NCBI GenBank assembly: GCA_963757605.1
Contig: CAVWSF010000002.1
Location: forward strand, 124,001 to 188,000
From: JAICJC01 sp963757605
GTDB taxonomy: Bacteria; Actinomycetota; Thermoleophilia; Gaiellales; JAICJC01
Direction: 5' to 3'
DNA length: 64,000 nt
Made by a program: the position numbers and the translations under genes. The number at the start of each line of letters is the position of its first letter. Positions within the stretch are counted from its first letter, which is position 1. The notes under the pieces were generated by a model. The model was not told the DNA's origin and searched no databases. It worked only from the letters and a program-made list of their open reading frames with translations. This document shows, piece by piece, positions 1-8,536 of the stretch.

Positions 1-1860
1 GGCGGCGATCCACTCCGGCAGGTGGGAGAGCTTCGTCCGCAGCACCGCGGCCTGGATCTCGGCCATGCGGGCGTTCGTCCCGACCGAGGCGTGCTCGTAC
101 TTGGCCCCGAAGCGGCCGTGGTCGCGCAGCTGGCGCAGGCGCAGCGCGAGGTCGGGGTCGGCCGTGGTGACGGCGCCGGCGTCGCCGTAGGCGCCGAGCG
201 TCTTTCCCGGGTAGAAGCTGTAGGAGGCCGCGGCCGAATCGCTCCCGACGGCGCGGCCGTGGTAGCGGGCGCCGTGGGCCTGGGCGGCATCCTCGACGAT
301 CGGGATGCCGGGAGCGGCGGCGGCGATGGCCGGGATGTCGGCCGGGTTGCCGTAGAGGTGGACGGGCAGGATCGCCTTGGTTTTTCCCGTCACCGCCCGC
401 GCGGCCTCTCCGGGCGACATCGTCCACGTGTCGGGGTCGACGTCGACCATGACCGGCGTCGCGCCGGTGCGCAGGACCGCGCCCACGGTCGCCATGAACG
501 TGTGCGAGACGGTGATGACCTCGTCGCCCGGCCCCACGCCGACCGCGTTCAGGATGAGCTCGATCGCCGTGGTTCCGTTCGAGACGCCGATCGCCTCGGG
601 CGCCTCGCAGTACGTGGCGAACTCCTCCTCGAACGCCCGCGTCTCGGCGGCGTTGATGAAGGACTGGCGCTCGAGCACGCGCGCGATCGCGGCCTCGATC
701 TCGGGGCCGATCGCGCCGTACTGCGCCTTCAAGTCGACAAGCGGGATCGCGTTCACGGCGGCGCTCACGTAGGTCGGCCGCTTGCCGGCGACCTGGACGT
801 GCCGCTGTGGACTGTTGCCGTCTGCGGCGGGACCGCGGACCCGTGCGCCATCGTTTGCGTGCGACGTGCTCGCCGCCTCGAGCACCTCGACCACCCGCGC
901 GGCGTCCTCGAAATCCGTGACGGGCTCCGTGCCGGCGCGGATGCAGTCGACGAAGTGACGGCACTGGAGCGCCAGCGGCTCGGCGAGCGGGACGCGCGGG
1001 ATGTGCATGTCGCCCACGCGCTGGATCAAGCGGAACTCGCCGAAGGTCTCGAAGTCGGGGAACGTGCGGTCGACGCGCTCGCGGTCGATGCCGGCGTCGT
1101 GCACGACGATCTGGCCCTCGACGTCGTCGTACACCACCATCTTCTTGCTCCCGACGATCGTCGCCCGCCGCACCTTGCTCGGATGCAGCCAGCTGATGTG
1201 GACATGCGCCACCGTGCGCTCGTACTCGAGCACGAGGAAGGCCAGGTCGGGGATCCCGGGCTGGAGGTAGTCGTAGGCGTGGCAGTGCACGGCCCGCGGG
1301 TGCTGGCCGAGCCAGTAGTTCAGGATCGAGATGTCGTGCGGGGCGAAGTTCCAGATCGCATCGACGTCCTTGCGGACGCGACCGAGGTTGAGCCGCTGGG
1401 AGTCGATCGAGTAGATCTCGCCGAGCTCCCCGCTCTCGATGAGCGACTGCACGTGGTTCACGAGCGGGCTGAACCGGAAGGTGTGCCCGGCCATCAGCAC
1501 GAGCCCCGCATCGCGGGCCTTCGCGCCCAGGGCGCGGCAGTCGGCGGCGCTCAGGGCGAGCGGCTTCTCGACCATGACGTGGCAGCCGCCCTCGATCGCC
1601 TCGGACGCGACCTCGACGTGCGTGGCCGGGTTGGTCGCGACGATGACGGCGTCCAGCGGCCCGCCGGCCAGTGCCTCGCCCAGGCTGGCGGTCGAGCGCG
1701 CAAGCGGGTAGTGGCCAAGCAGCGCCTCGCGCAGGTCGTCGCGGAAGTCGACCAGCGCCGCCACCTCGACGTCGGGGAGCGACGCCGCGGCCCGGATCAC
1801 CTTCGGCCCCCAGTAGCCGCAGCCGACGAGCCCGACGCGCACCTTCCCGTTCTCGCTCAT
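1..1860 (-). CDS. Gfo/Idh/MocA oxidoreductase fused to DegT/DnrJ/EryC1/StrS aminotransferase (3' end beyond window)
   Basis: One open frame runs from the ATG at 1860 to the window edge (620 codons seen, no stop). Residues 1 to about 330 are an NAD(P)-dependent sugar oxidoreductase: Rossmann motif VGLVGCGYWG near residue 8, EKP with Lys99, and a NFAPHDISI segment with His175. After a Pro/Ala/Gly-rich linker, IPLVDLKAQ at 372 begins a PLP aminotransferase with VEDAAQAHG and the likely Schiff-base Lys553 in SFYPGKTLGAYGD. About 120 residues of this domain should lie outside the window. Separate enzymes of these two families (such as WbpB and WbpE) act one after the other to make 3-amino-sugar nucleotides, so this is probably a bifunctional enzyme for a surface polysaccharide sugar; the substrate is inferred. 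The start overlaps the upstream glycosyltransferase stop as ATGA. Confidence 0.85.
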   Translation of the reverse strand, partial: MSENGKVRVGLVGCGYWGPKVIRAAASLPDVEVAALVDFRDDLREALLGHYPLARSTASLGEALAGGPLDAVIVATNPATHVEVASEAIEGGCHVMVEKPLALSAADCRALGAKARDAGLVLMAGHTFRFSPLVNHVQSLIESGELGEIYSIDSQRLNLGRVRKDVDAIWNFAPHDISILNYWLGQHPRAVHCHAYDYLQPGIPDLAFLVLEYERTVAHVHISWLHPSKVRRATIVGSKKMVVYDDVEGQIVVHDAGIDRERVDRTFPDFETFGEFRLIQRVGDMHIPRVPLAEPLALQCRHFVDCIRAGTEPVTDFEDAARVVEVLEAASTSHANDGARVRGPAADGNSPQRHVQVAGKRPTYVSAAVNAIPLVDLKAQYGAIGPEIEAAIARVLERQSFINAAETRAFEEEFATYCEAPEAIGVSNGTTAIELILNAVGVGPGDEVITVSHTFMATVGAVLRTGATPVMVDVDPDTWTMSPGEAARAVTGKTKAILPVHLYGNPADIPAIAAAAPGIPIVEDAAQAHGARYHGRAVGSDSAAASYSFYPGKTLGAYGDAGAVTTADPDLALRLRQLRDHGRFGAKYEHASVGTNARMAEIQAAVLRTKLSHLPEWIAA

Positions 1861-3137
1861 GCGACGCTCCGAAGGACATCGGCCATCTCGGACGCGCGCG
1901 TGCGGCGGTCGAGCCGTACGCGCACCTCGGGTGGGAGCGGGCGGTCGCCGAGCTCGCCGGCCCGCCAGGCCCCGACCAGGTCCTCGATCCGGGCCCGGAT
2001 GCCGGCCACGTCGTCCGGGTCGGCGATGCGGGCGAACCCGGTGGAGCGCAGGAGATCGGCGGCGATCCCCTCGGGCGGGACGAGCGCCACGACGGGCCGC
2101 TCGGCCGCCAGGTACTCGAAGAGCTTGCCCGAGAGCACGCTCGTCCCCAGGCCGCCGGCGCGCGGGATGAGGAGCAGGAGCGCGTCCGCGTCCTTCATCT
2201 CGGCGAGCGCCGCGTCGTGCGGCAGGAAGCCGTCGATCCGGAGCGACGGGCCGAGCCCCAGCCCCTCGGCCCACTCCCGGTCGGCGGTGCGAAACCCGCC
2301 GACGAACCGGGCCTCGACCACGTCTCGCAGCTCCGGCCGGTCGGCCAGGAGGCCGCTCATGGCCTCGAGGAACGGCCGCGGGCTGCGCTTGCCGAAGAAG
2401 AAGCCGGCGTGGAGGATGCGAAGCCGGTCGGACGGCGTGTGCTCGAGGCCGGCGAACTCGTCGAAGTCGCACCCGTTCGAGATCACGGCCGTCGGCGTGC
2501 CCGGCCGGGCAAGCGCCCGCGCCTCGTCGGCGATGGTGTCGGTGACCGCGGTGATGGCCGCGGCCCGCGAGAACGTGCGCCGCGCCATGGCCTCGAGCAG
2601 CGCTCGCTTCGCGCGCACGCTGCGCGCCTCGTAGCGGCGGTGTGGGTTCGCCAGCCAGGAGTCGCGCAGGTCGGCCACCCAGGGGACGCCGGTGCGGCGC
2701 GCGACGAGGCTCCCGACCATGTGGGCCGACGACGGCGGCGAGGTGGTGAGGACGACGCTCGCCGAGCGCTCGCGCACGATCTGCGCGGCCGCGCGGGCGG
2801 CGTCCGGCACCCAGACGACGCGTGGGTCGGGGAGCAGGAGCTGGCGCCCGTAGATCCCGGCCCGGGTGGCGACGCCGCGCACGCCGCGCACGCCGGCCAG
2901 GAGGTCGGCCGCCGGGCGCTCGTCGGACGGGCCGCGATACCGGGCCCGATGGACGACCGTCGCGGGCGGGATCTCGGCCGCGAGGCCCGGGTCGTGGGCC
3001 ACCCACTTGGGGTCGTCGGGGGCGAGGACGTCGACGTCCCAGCCGAACGCCGGCAGGTGCTTGCAGAGCTTCAGCACGCGCTGCACGCCGCCGCCGCCTG
3101 CGGGCGGGAAGTAGTAGGAGACGATCAGCGCGCGCAT
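1857..3137 (-). CDS. Family 4-type glycosyltransferase
   Basis: A 426-residue GT-B fold glycosyltransferase. The N-terminus has the GT4 signature YYFPPAGGGGVQR followed by a strand-helix pattern. The C-terminal nucleotide-sugar domain contains NGCDFDEF and LRILHAGFFFGK, then GTSVLSGKLFEYLAAERPV, the usual donor-binding region with its conserved Glu. It should transfer a sugar from a nucleotide donor at the inner membrane face during polysaccharide assembly. The donor and acceptor cannot be read from sequence. It starts 4 nt after the ATP-grasp gene and overlaps the downstream fusion gene, so the three are probably one operon for a surface glycan. Confidence 0.85.
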   Translation of the reverse strand: MRALIVSYYFPPAGGGGVQRVLKLCKHLPAFGWDVDVLAPDDPKWVAHDPGLAAEIPPATVVHRARYRGPSDERPAADLLAGVRGVRGVATRAGIYGRQLLLPDPRVVWVPDAARAAAQIVRERSASVVLTTSPPSSAHMVGSLVARRTGVPWVADLRDSWLANPHRRYEARSVRAKRALLEAMARRTFSRAAAITAVTDTIADEARALARPGTPTAVISNGCDFDEFAGLEHTPSDRLRILHAGFFFGKRSPRPFLEAMSGLLADRPELRDVVEARFVGGFRTADREWAEGLGLGPSLRIDGFLPHDAALAEMKDADALLLLIPRAGGLGTSVLSGKLFEYLAAERPVVALVPPEGIAADLLRSTGFARIADPDDVAGIRARIEDLVGAWRAGELGDRPLPPEVRVRLDRRTRASEMADVLRSVA

Positions 3138-3141
3138 GGGC

Positions 3142-4155
3142 TCACGACGCGCGCTCGTCGTACTCGACCTGGTCGTAGTAGCGGATCGCCCGCCGCGTCA
3201 TCCGCACGCGCGGCTGGAACGCCCGGAGCTCGTCCTCCGAGAGCTCGCCCAGCGCGTGCTTGACCGCGAGGTAGGGCATGTTGAAGTCCTCCTGATAGAC
3301 GATGGTCGAGATCCGCGGGTTGATCTCGAGCAGCCGCCCGGCGAGGAACTGGACGTTCACGAACCAGTCGACGTCGAGCTCGGCGCAGAGCGCGCGCGAA
3401 TGCTCGACCAGGTCGGGCTCGTCCGCCGTCTCGAAGTACATCGCGAGCCCCGCCCGCACCGCCTCGCGCGTCTTGGCGTGGCCGACCAGCAAGCGGCCGC
3501 CGCGGCAGATGGCGTCGACGGTGTGCTCCTTGCCCTTCAGGTAGTCCATGACGAGAAGCGTCGGGAAGTCGGCCTCGCCGATCGCCTCGAGCGCCTCGTC
3601 CAGCGTGAGCGGGATCGGCCCGGGGCGAGCCTCGAGGAGGTGCCAGCGGCGGTTGGGATTCGCCGAGATGACGAGGAACCCGCGCGAGCCCTTGAGCGCC
3701 GTGGGCTTGGTGCAGACGTCGACGTCCGGGTAGCCCAGCTCGTGGGCCGCGGCCCGGAGCTCCTCCGGCGAGGTGGCCGTGATCGAGCGCGGGATGGGGA
3801 CGCCCAGCCGCGCGCACAGCTCCATCGTCCGCGCCTTGTCGTTGCAGGCTGCGATCGCCTCGGGCGAGGCGACCAGCACGGGGACGTCGAAGTCGGCGAC
3901 CGTCTTCGAGACCGCGGCCACCTCGAACGAGGAGAGCGGGAAGACGACGTCCACCCCCTCGCGCCGGGCCAGCTCGGCCAGGTGGCCGGGAAACTCGTCC
4001 GACGAGCCCGGCGGCACGACGTGGAAGGAGTCGCAGATCGCCCGGCCGCCGCGGCGGGCGCTCATGTCGGTGCCGACCACGCGGAGCTCGCGCTCGCCGT
4101 TCTGCTGGAGCGACTTCACGAGCCGGCCGCCGCCCGGCGAGCCCGCAGCGGTCAC
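3142..4155 (-). CDS. ATP-grasp protein (carbamoyl-phosphate-synthase-like fold)
   Basis: A 337-residue ATP-grasp enzyme: an N-terminal Rossmann-like domain (VTAAGSPGGG...VVGTDMS), a KARTMELCARLGVPIPRS segment, a lysine-containing ATP-binding loop (CTKPTALKGSRG) and the metal-binding end LLEINPRIS. Such enzymes join an acyl phosphate to an amine or thiol; here the substrate is unknown, but the neighbours suggest a modification in polysaccharide synthesis. The first ATG/GTG/TTG start is the GTG at 4155, which cuts into the first beta strand. The codons before it read L-R-V-L, so translation from the CTG at 4167 would give the family-typical MRVLVTAAG. It is the first gene of the minus-strand cluster. 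Confidence 0.8.
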   Translation of the reverse strand: MTAAGSPGGGRLVKSLQQNGERELRVVGTDMSARRGGRAICDSFHVVPPGSSDEFPGHLAELARREGVDVVFPLSSFEVAAVSKTVADFDVPVLVASPEAIAACNDKARTMELCARLGVPIPRSITATSPEELRAAAHELGYPDVDVCTKPTALKGSRGFLVISANPNRRWHLLEARPGPIPLTLDEALEAIGEADFPTLLVMDYLKGKEHTVDAICRGGRLLVGHAKTREAVRAGLAMYFETADEPDLVEHSRALCAELDVDWFVNVQFLAGRLLEINPRISTIVYQEDFNMPYLAVKHALGELSEDELRAFQPRVRMTRRAIRYYDQVEYDERAS

Positions 4156-4354
4156 GAGGACGCGCAGCGGCCGGAGTGGTTCTCGGATGTCGCTCGTGGC
4201 GAGCCCCTCTCGTGGTGACCCGTGCGGGTTGGGATGGACGGTCGAATCCGGGTCGCCGAGCGGCCTACCCGCGGACGCGAATGCTAGTCAGATTCCCAGA
4301 TGCACCGAGCAGAGCCGGCCGCGCGGCGCCGGATTCTCCGGCTACGGTCTCGGC

Positions 4355-4936
4355 GTGGCTCATGACACGTCGTCCTGGGAGCAGCTCCGCCTGTCCACGG
4401 ACAGGCTGTGCCTGCGCATGCCGACACCGGCAGATGCGGAGGCGCTGTACGACCTGTTCGCGGACGCGGAGGTCATGCAGGGCCTGGGGAAGGAGCCGGT
4501 CTCGGCGCTCGAAGAAGCACGAGCCATGATCGACGACGGGATCCGCGAGTGGAGAACCGAGGGGTTGGGGCCGTTCATTCTCGAGACCACGGCCGCCGGC
4601 CGGCAGGTGGTCGGAATCGCCGGCCTCATGATCTACGACACGCGCGGCTGGACGGCCTCGACGTGGGCGGACGCCGGGTCGCATGCGCAGCCCGAGCTCG
4701 GCTGGGCGCTGGCACGTGCGCACTGGGGCCACGGATATGCGACCGAAGCCGCCACAGGCATCCGGGAGTGGGCCTATGCGTCTCGGGCCATCGAGCGGCT
4801 CGTCTCGCTGATCACACCTGACAACGGCCGCTCCCAGCGCGTGGCGGAACGGCTTGGCGCGACACCGGCGGAAACCATCACGCCCTCCGACTCCAAGCGG
4901 ACGGCGGTGGTCTGGCGATATCCGCCCGCCGCCTGA
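4355..4936 (+). CDS. GNAT family N-acetyltransferase (RimJ/RimL-like)
   Basis: A 193-residue acetyltransferase starting at GTG 4355. It begins with LSTDRLCLRMPTPADAEALYDLF, typical of the RimJ/RimL branch of GNATs that acetylate protein N-termini or small amines. The acetyl-CoA pyrophosphate loop is visible as HWGHGYATEA, preceded by PELGWAL and followed by NGRSQRVAERLG. It is probably cytoplasmic and uses acetyl-CoA; the acceptor is unknown. It is divergent from the ATP-grasp gene, with about 190 bp between them that hold no other recognised gene, and it is convergent with the small protein at 4943. Confidence 0.8.
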   Translation: MAHDTSSWEQLRLSTDRLCLRMPTPADAEALYDLFADAEVMQGLGKEPVSALEEARAMIDDGIREWRTEGLGPFILETTAAGRQVVGIAGLMIYDTRGWTASTWADAGSHAQPELGWALARAHWGHGYATEAATGIREWAYASRAIERLVSLITPDNGRSQRVAERLGATPAETITPSDSKRTAVVWRYPPAA

Positions 4937-4942
4937 TCGCGG

Positions 4943-5152
4943 TCAGGTCCCGAGATCGACCGAGCAGGGCCGGCCGCGCCGGTCGACCAGGCTGACGACG
5001 TCGCCCTCGCGGCCGACCACGCGGCCGCCCTCGGCGAGCACCTGCTCCATGTAGGCCCGCTCGTACTCGCGCCGGTAGCTCGCCGGGTTGCAGCAGCCGA
5101 CGCCACGGAACCGCAGCTTGCCGTCGACGCGGCGGATGGTGAACGCGGGCAT
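4943..5152 (-). CDS. Small conserved-looking protein with Cys-Cys motif
   Basis: A 69-residue protein from the ATG at 5152. It starts MPAFTIRRVDGKLRFRGVG, followed by CCNPASYRREYERAYMEQVL and a short beta-rich tail. I do not recognise a family. The adjacent cysteines in GVGCCNP could bind a metal or form a disulfide, but that is speculation. The longer open frame extending to 5461 is arginine- and serine-rich shadow of the SpoIID gene and was trimmed away. The stop lies 6 bp from the end of the convergent acetyltransferase gene, and the start lies just beyond the SpoIID-like stop, so it may be cotranscribed with that gene. Confidence 0.55.
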   Translation of the reverse strand: MPAFTIRRVDGKLRFRGVGCCNPASYRREYERAYMEQVLAEGGRVVGREGDVVSLVDRRGRPCSVDLGT

Positions 5153-5162
5153 CGCCCGAATG

Positions 5163-6848
5163 CTATCGGTGCTGGACCCTGGGCGAGGTGAGCGCGGGCG
5201 AGCGGCTGGCTGCATGCTTGGAGTCGCCGTGGAAGGCGACCCGCCAGCGGCCCACCGTGCCCGAGACGGCGAAGCGAGCGTGGCCCTTGGCTCCGATCGT
5301 CGCGTCACCGACCGCCTTCCAGCCGCCGGAGCGGTGCCGCTGGAGCGTGAGCGTCGCACCCTCAAGGACGGGGAAGATCGTGGCCCGGAAGCCCTTGCCC
5401 GACCGGACGAGCGAGAGCGCCGGCCCCACGGCGATCGTCTGCCGCGGCGAGACGGCCCCACCCGGAAGGCCGAGCCGGTAGACCCGGTTCTGCTTCGGAT
5501 GGATGCTGAGCGAGAAGGTGCCGTCGTTGGCCAGGGAGAGCTTGTCGGCCGCGGTCGACCACGGCGCGCCAGGCCCGTCGTGCACGAGCAGCGCGACCCG
5601 GTTGTGCGGCTTCGGCCACACGCGTCCGGTCAGCGCGAACCGGGTCCCCGCGATCGTGTGCTCCGGGCCCTTGAGGGTGGCGCCGACGATGCGGAAGTAG
5701 TTCGAGCGCAGGCCGAGCGCCAGCTCGGCGCCGGGGCCGCTGTAGCCGTGGTTGGCAAGGCCGGTGTGGAACGTGGCGTGCGTGACGCGCTGGGACGGCC
5801 CGTCGATCGTCAGGTCGACCGACCGCACCTTGCCCTTCACGCCCAGGGCGCGGGCCAGGTCGCGTGGTGTGAGAACGCGGGTCGGCCAGGTGTGGTTGGG
5901 GTTCAGGCCCCCCGCGCCGTCGTAGCGGTCGCGCACCGGGACGAGATAGGGCTCGCCGCCGCTCCCCCAGGCTGCCTGCTCGGAGGCCGTCCGCCCGCCG
6001 GAGGACGACGAGAAGAAGCCGACGGCGACGGCGCCGTTGTACATGAGCACCTTGTGCGCGGTGGCGGCGACGGCGGCGTTCGAGGCCGACGCCTCGTGCT
6101 CCATCGGGCCGTAGACCTGGCTGCGGGTGTCGGCGTAGGCATCGAAGAGCGAGGTCGGATGCCGGGTCGCGACGGCGTAGGAGCGCGCGGCCACGGCCTG
6201 GGCGCGAAGCGCCGCCGGAAGCCACGACGAGGGCATCTCGCTGGGGACGACGCCGCGCAGGTAGTACTCGAGCGGCACGACGTCGACCAGCATGAGCGAG
6301 GAGCCGGAGCGAATGACGCGCAGGTAGCCATGCCAGTGGTCGCCCGCCCAGCCGATGCCGACGGTGCTGTCGACCCGCAGCGCCTGTGAGGCGCCCAGGC
6401 GAACCGGGCCGGTGAGGTGCTTCACGACCCGGGCGTTGGACGAGGCGTCGACGACGCGCAGCCGCCCGGTCGTCCCGCGCTCGACGCGGTAGGAGCCGGC
6501 GGGGATCGTCTTCGACTTGGTGCCGCCCTCGTCGACGACGGTGATCTTGGACGACCCCGCGATGGCATAGGAGCTGCGGCCGCTTGCGAGCTGGATCCGC
6601 ATCTGCACCGGGTTGGGAAGGGCCGAGAGGGTGGTGCCCGTGTAGTAGTGGGCCAGGATCGTGTCGTAGGCCCAGCCGTGCTGGGCGTAGCCGAGCGCGC
6701 CGTACTGCGAGAGCCCGATCCCGTGGCCCCAGCCGTGCCCGGTCAGCGTGTAGACGGTGCGGGCCTGCGCGGCGGGCGAGGCGGCGGCCAGCGCCGCGGC
6801 GACGGTGGCAGCGAAAAGGGCAAGGCGACGTGCCATCGAGAACGGCAT
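5163..6848 (-). CDS. Secreted SpoIID/LytB-domain protein
   Basis: A 561-residue exported protein. Residues 1 to about 34 form a signal peptide (MARRLALFAATVAAALAAAS then AQA). The mature part begins GHGWGHGIGLSQYGALGYA, a motif seen in SpoIID-like proteins. The SpoIID core follows, with VVPLEYYLRGVVPSEMPSSW and AALRAQAVAARSYA. SpoIID proteins are lytic transglycosylases acting on denuded peptidoglycan, or modulate amidases (LytB); here a cell-wall remodelling role outside the membrane is likely. The last 150 residues are beta-rich and may bind the wall. The ATG at 6848 has GGAG five bases upstream. It is divergent from signal peptidase I. Confidence 0.85.
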   Translation of the reverse strand: MPFSMARRLALFAATVAAALAAASPAAQARTVYTLTGHGWGHGIGLSQYGALGYAQHGWAYDTILAHYYTGTTLSALPNPVQMRIQLASGRSSYAIAGSSKITVVDEGGTKSKTIPAGSYRVERGTTGRLRVVDASSNARVVKHLTGPVRLGASQALRVDSTVGIGWAGDHWHGYLRVIRSGSSLMLVDVVPLEYYLRGVVPSEMPSSWLPAALRAQAVAARSYAVATRHPTSLFDAYADTRSQVYGPMEHEASASNAAVAATAHKVLMYNGAVAVGFFSSSSGGRTASEQAAWGSGGEPYLVPVRDRYDGAGGLNPNHTWPTRVLTPRDLARALGVKGKVRSVDLTIDGPSQRVTHATFHTGLANHGYSGPGAELALGLRSNYFRIVGATLKGPEHTIAGTRFALTGRVWPKPHNRVALLVHDGPGAPWSTAADKLSLANDGTFSLSIHPKQNRVYRLGLPGGAVSPRQTIAVGPALSLVRSGKGFRATIFPVLEGATLTLQRHRSGGWKAVGDATIGAKGHARFAVSGTVGRWRVAFHGDSKHAASRSPALTSPRVQHR

Positions 6849-6967
6849 CGGCTCCAGGGTACCCGCCCTGAAGCCGGTTCACGCGTAATCGAACACAGGG
6901 TTAACAGCCGGCGATCGGCCGGCGATCTACAGACGGTGGGCCGGGCCGCCGATAACCTGCGGTGCGC

Positions 6968-7588
6968 ATGAGCGTATTCGCGTCGATGCCCAAGGGAGTC
7001 CGCACCGTCCTCGAGACCGCGATCACGCTCGCGGTGGCGCTTGCCATCGCCTGGCTCGCCCAGGCGTTCATCATCAAGCCCTACCGCGTCCCGACGCCGA
7101 GCATGGTGCCCACGCTCCTGCCGGGCGACCGCGTCCTCGCCGACCGGCTGTCGCTCGACTTCGGCGACCCGCACCGCTTCCAGATCGTCGTCTTCCACCC
7201 GCCCCACTGCGGCGCCCCGCACTCCGACGGCATGGGCGTCTGCACGACGTCCGACCTCAGCCTGCGCGACGGGCTGGCCGGCACGACCTTCATCAAGCGC
7301 GTCATCGGCCTGCCCGGAGAGACCGTGTGGTCGCAGGACGGCAAGATCTGGGTGCAGGATCAGGGCAAGCCCAAGTTCAGCCTGAGCGAGCCGTACGTGC
7401 AGGACCATCAGGAGATCGCCGGCCGCTCGCTCCAGCGCACCGTGATCCCCAAGGGCTACTACCTGCTCATGGGCGATAACCGCGGGATCTCGGACGACTC
7501 CCGCGACTGGGGGCTCGAGCCGCGCGGCGGCATCATCGGCGTCGCCCGGGCGCGGTACTGGCCGATCCGGCGCATCGGCACGCTCTAG
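6968..7588 (+). CDS. lepB: Signal peptidase I
   Basis: A 206-residue type I leader peptidase that cleaves signal peptides of Sec- and Tat-exported proteins at the outer face of the membrane. One N-terminal membrane segment (AITLAVALAIAWLAQAFII) is followed by the catalytic Ser box (PYRVPTPSMVPTLLPGD), the catalytic Lys box (FIKRVIGLPGE) and the final GYYLLMGDNRGISDDSRDWG box. Size and order are normal for Gram-positive enzymes. A GTG six bases upstream (6962) is an alternative start. It is divergent from the secreted SpoIID-like protein; the 112 bp between them should hold both promoters. Confidence 0.95.
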   Translation: MSVFASMPKGVRTVLETAITLAVALAIAWLAQAFIIKPYRVPTPSMVPTLLPGDRVLADRLSLDFGDPHRFQIVVFHPPHCGAPHSDGMGVCTTSDLSLRDGLAGTTFIKRVIGLPGETVWSQDGKIWVQDQGKPKFSLSEPYVQDHQEIAGRSLQRTVIPKGYYLLMGDNRGISDDSRDWGLEPRGGIIGVARARYWPIRRIGTL

Positions 7589-7612
7589 ACTCCTCTGCCG
7601 TCGAAGGGAGAG

Positions 7613-8536
7613 GTGTTGCGGCTGCGACGTAGCTGCCTGGCCGTGCCGGGCTCGTCCGAGAAGATGCTCGCGAAGGCGGCGATGCTGCCGGCCGACCAGA
7701 TCTTCCTGGACCTCGAGGACGCCGTCTCGCCGCTCGAGAAGGAGGCCTCCCGCAGCACCGTCGTCGGGGCCCTCAACACGCACGACTACTCGGGCAAGAC
7801 CCGGGTCGTGCGCGTGAACGGCGTCACGACGCAGTGGTGCCTCGGCGACATCGTGGAGGTCGTCTCCGGGGCCGGGAAGCAGCTGGACTGCATCATGATC
7901 CCGAAGGTCGAGGACGCCGGCCAGCTGCACTTCGTCGACCACCTCCTGACGCAGCTCGAGATGCAGCACGGGATCGAGCGCCGGATCGGGATCGAGGCCC
8001 AGATCGAGAACGCCCAGGGGACGCTCAACCTGCGCGAGATCGCGACCGCCACCGACCGGATCGAGACCATCATCTTCGGCCCCGGCGACTACGCCGCCTC
8101 GATCGGCGTCGCGCAGCTCACGATCGGCTCGATCGACCCCGACTACCCCGGCGACCAGTGGCACTACGTCATCTCGAAGATCGTGACGACGGCGCGGGCG
8201 TTCGGCCTCCAGGCGATCGACGGGCCCTATACCGACATCAAGAACGTCGACGAGTACCGCCGCCTGTGCCACCGCGCCCGGCTGGTCGGGTTCGACGGCA
8301 AATGGGTGCTGCACCCGCTCCAGGTCGACGTCGCCAACGAGGTCTTCATGCCCACCCAGGAGCAGTTCGACGACGCCCGCCGGCTGCTCGACGCCTATCA
8401 CCACGCCACCCACGTCGAGCGCAAGGGCGCGGTGATGCACGAGGGCCAGATGATCGACGAGGCGTCGCGGAAGATCGCCGAGGCCGTGGTCGCACGCGGC
8501 GAGGCGGCGGGCATGACGGGCGCGGCTCCGGCATGA
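7613..8536 (+). CDS. HpcH/HpaI-type CoA-ester lyase (malyl-CoA / beta-methylmalyl-CoA lyase candidate)
   Basis: A 307-residue member of the citrate lyase beta / malyl-CoA lyase family: RRSCLAVPGSSEKML at the N-terminus, FLDLEDAV with metal-binding Asp/Glu, IMIPKVEDAG, GIEAQIENAQG and IIFGPGDYAASIG. These Mg-dependent TIM barrels split or form 3-hydroxyacyl-CoA esters. Because acyl-CoA dehydrogenase and MaoC hydratase genes follow with 4-nt overlaps, it is most likely the lyase that splits beta-methylmalyl-CoA into glyoxylate and propionyl-CoA in the ethylmalonyl-CoA pathway. Specificity is inferred from context. Starts at GTG 7613 or TTG 7616; the ribosome binding site GAAGGGAGAG at about 7602 fits TTG better. 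Confidence 0.82.
   Translation: MLRLRRSCLAVPGSSEKMLAKAAMLPADQIFLDLEDAVSPLEKEASRSTVVGALNTHDYSGKTRVVRVNGVTTQWCLGDIVEVVSGAGKQLDCIMIPKVEDAGQLHFVDHLLTQLEMQHGIERRIGIEAQIENAQGTLNLREIATATDRIETIIFGPGDYAASIGVAQLTIGSIDPDYPGDQWHYVISKIVTTARAFGLQAIDGPYTDIKNVDEYRRLCHRARLVGFDGKWVLHPLQVDVANEVFMPTQEQFDDARRLLDAYHHATHVERKGAVMHEGQMIDEASRKIAEAVVARGEAAGMTGAAPA

Noticed and set aside
22..2634. 870-codon open frame on the plus strand
   Set aside because: It is the mirror of the minus-strand fusion and glycosyltransferase genes in a GC-rich genome; the translation is Arg/Gly/Asp-rich with no domain.
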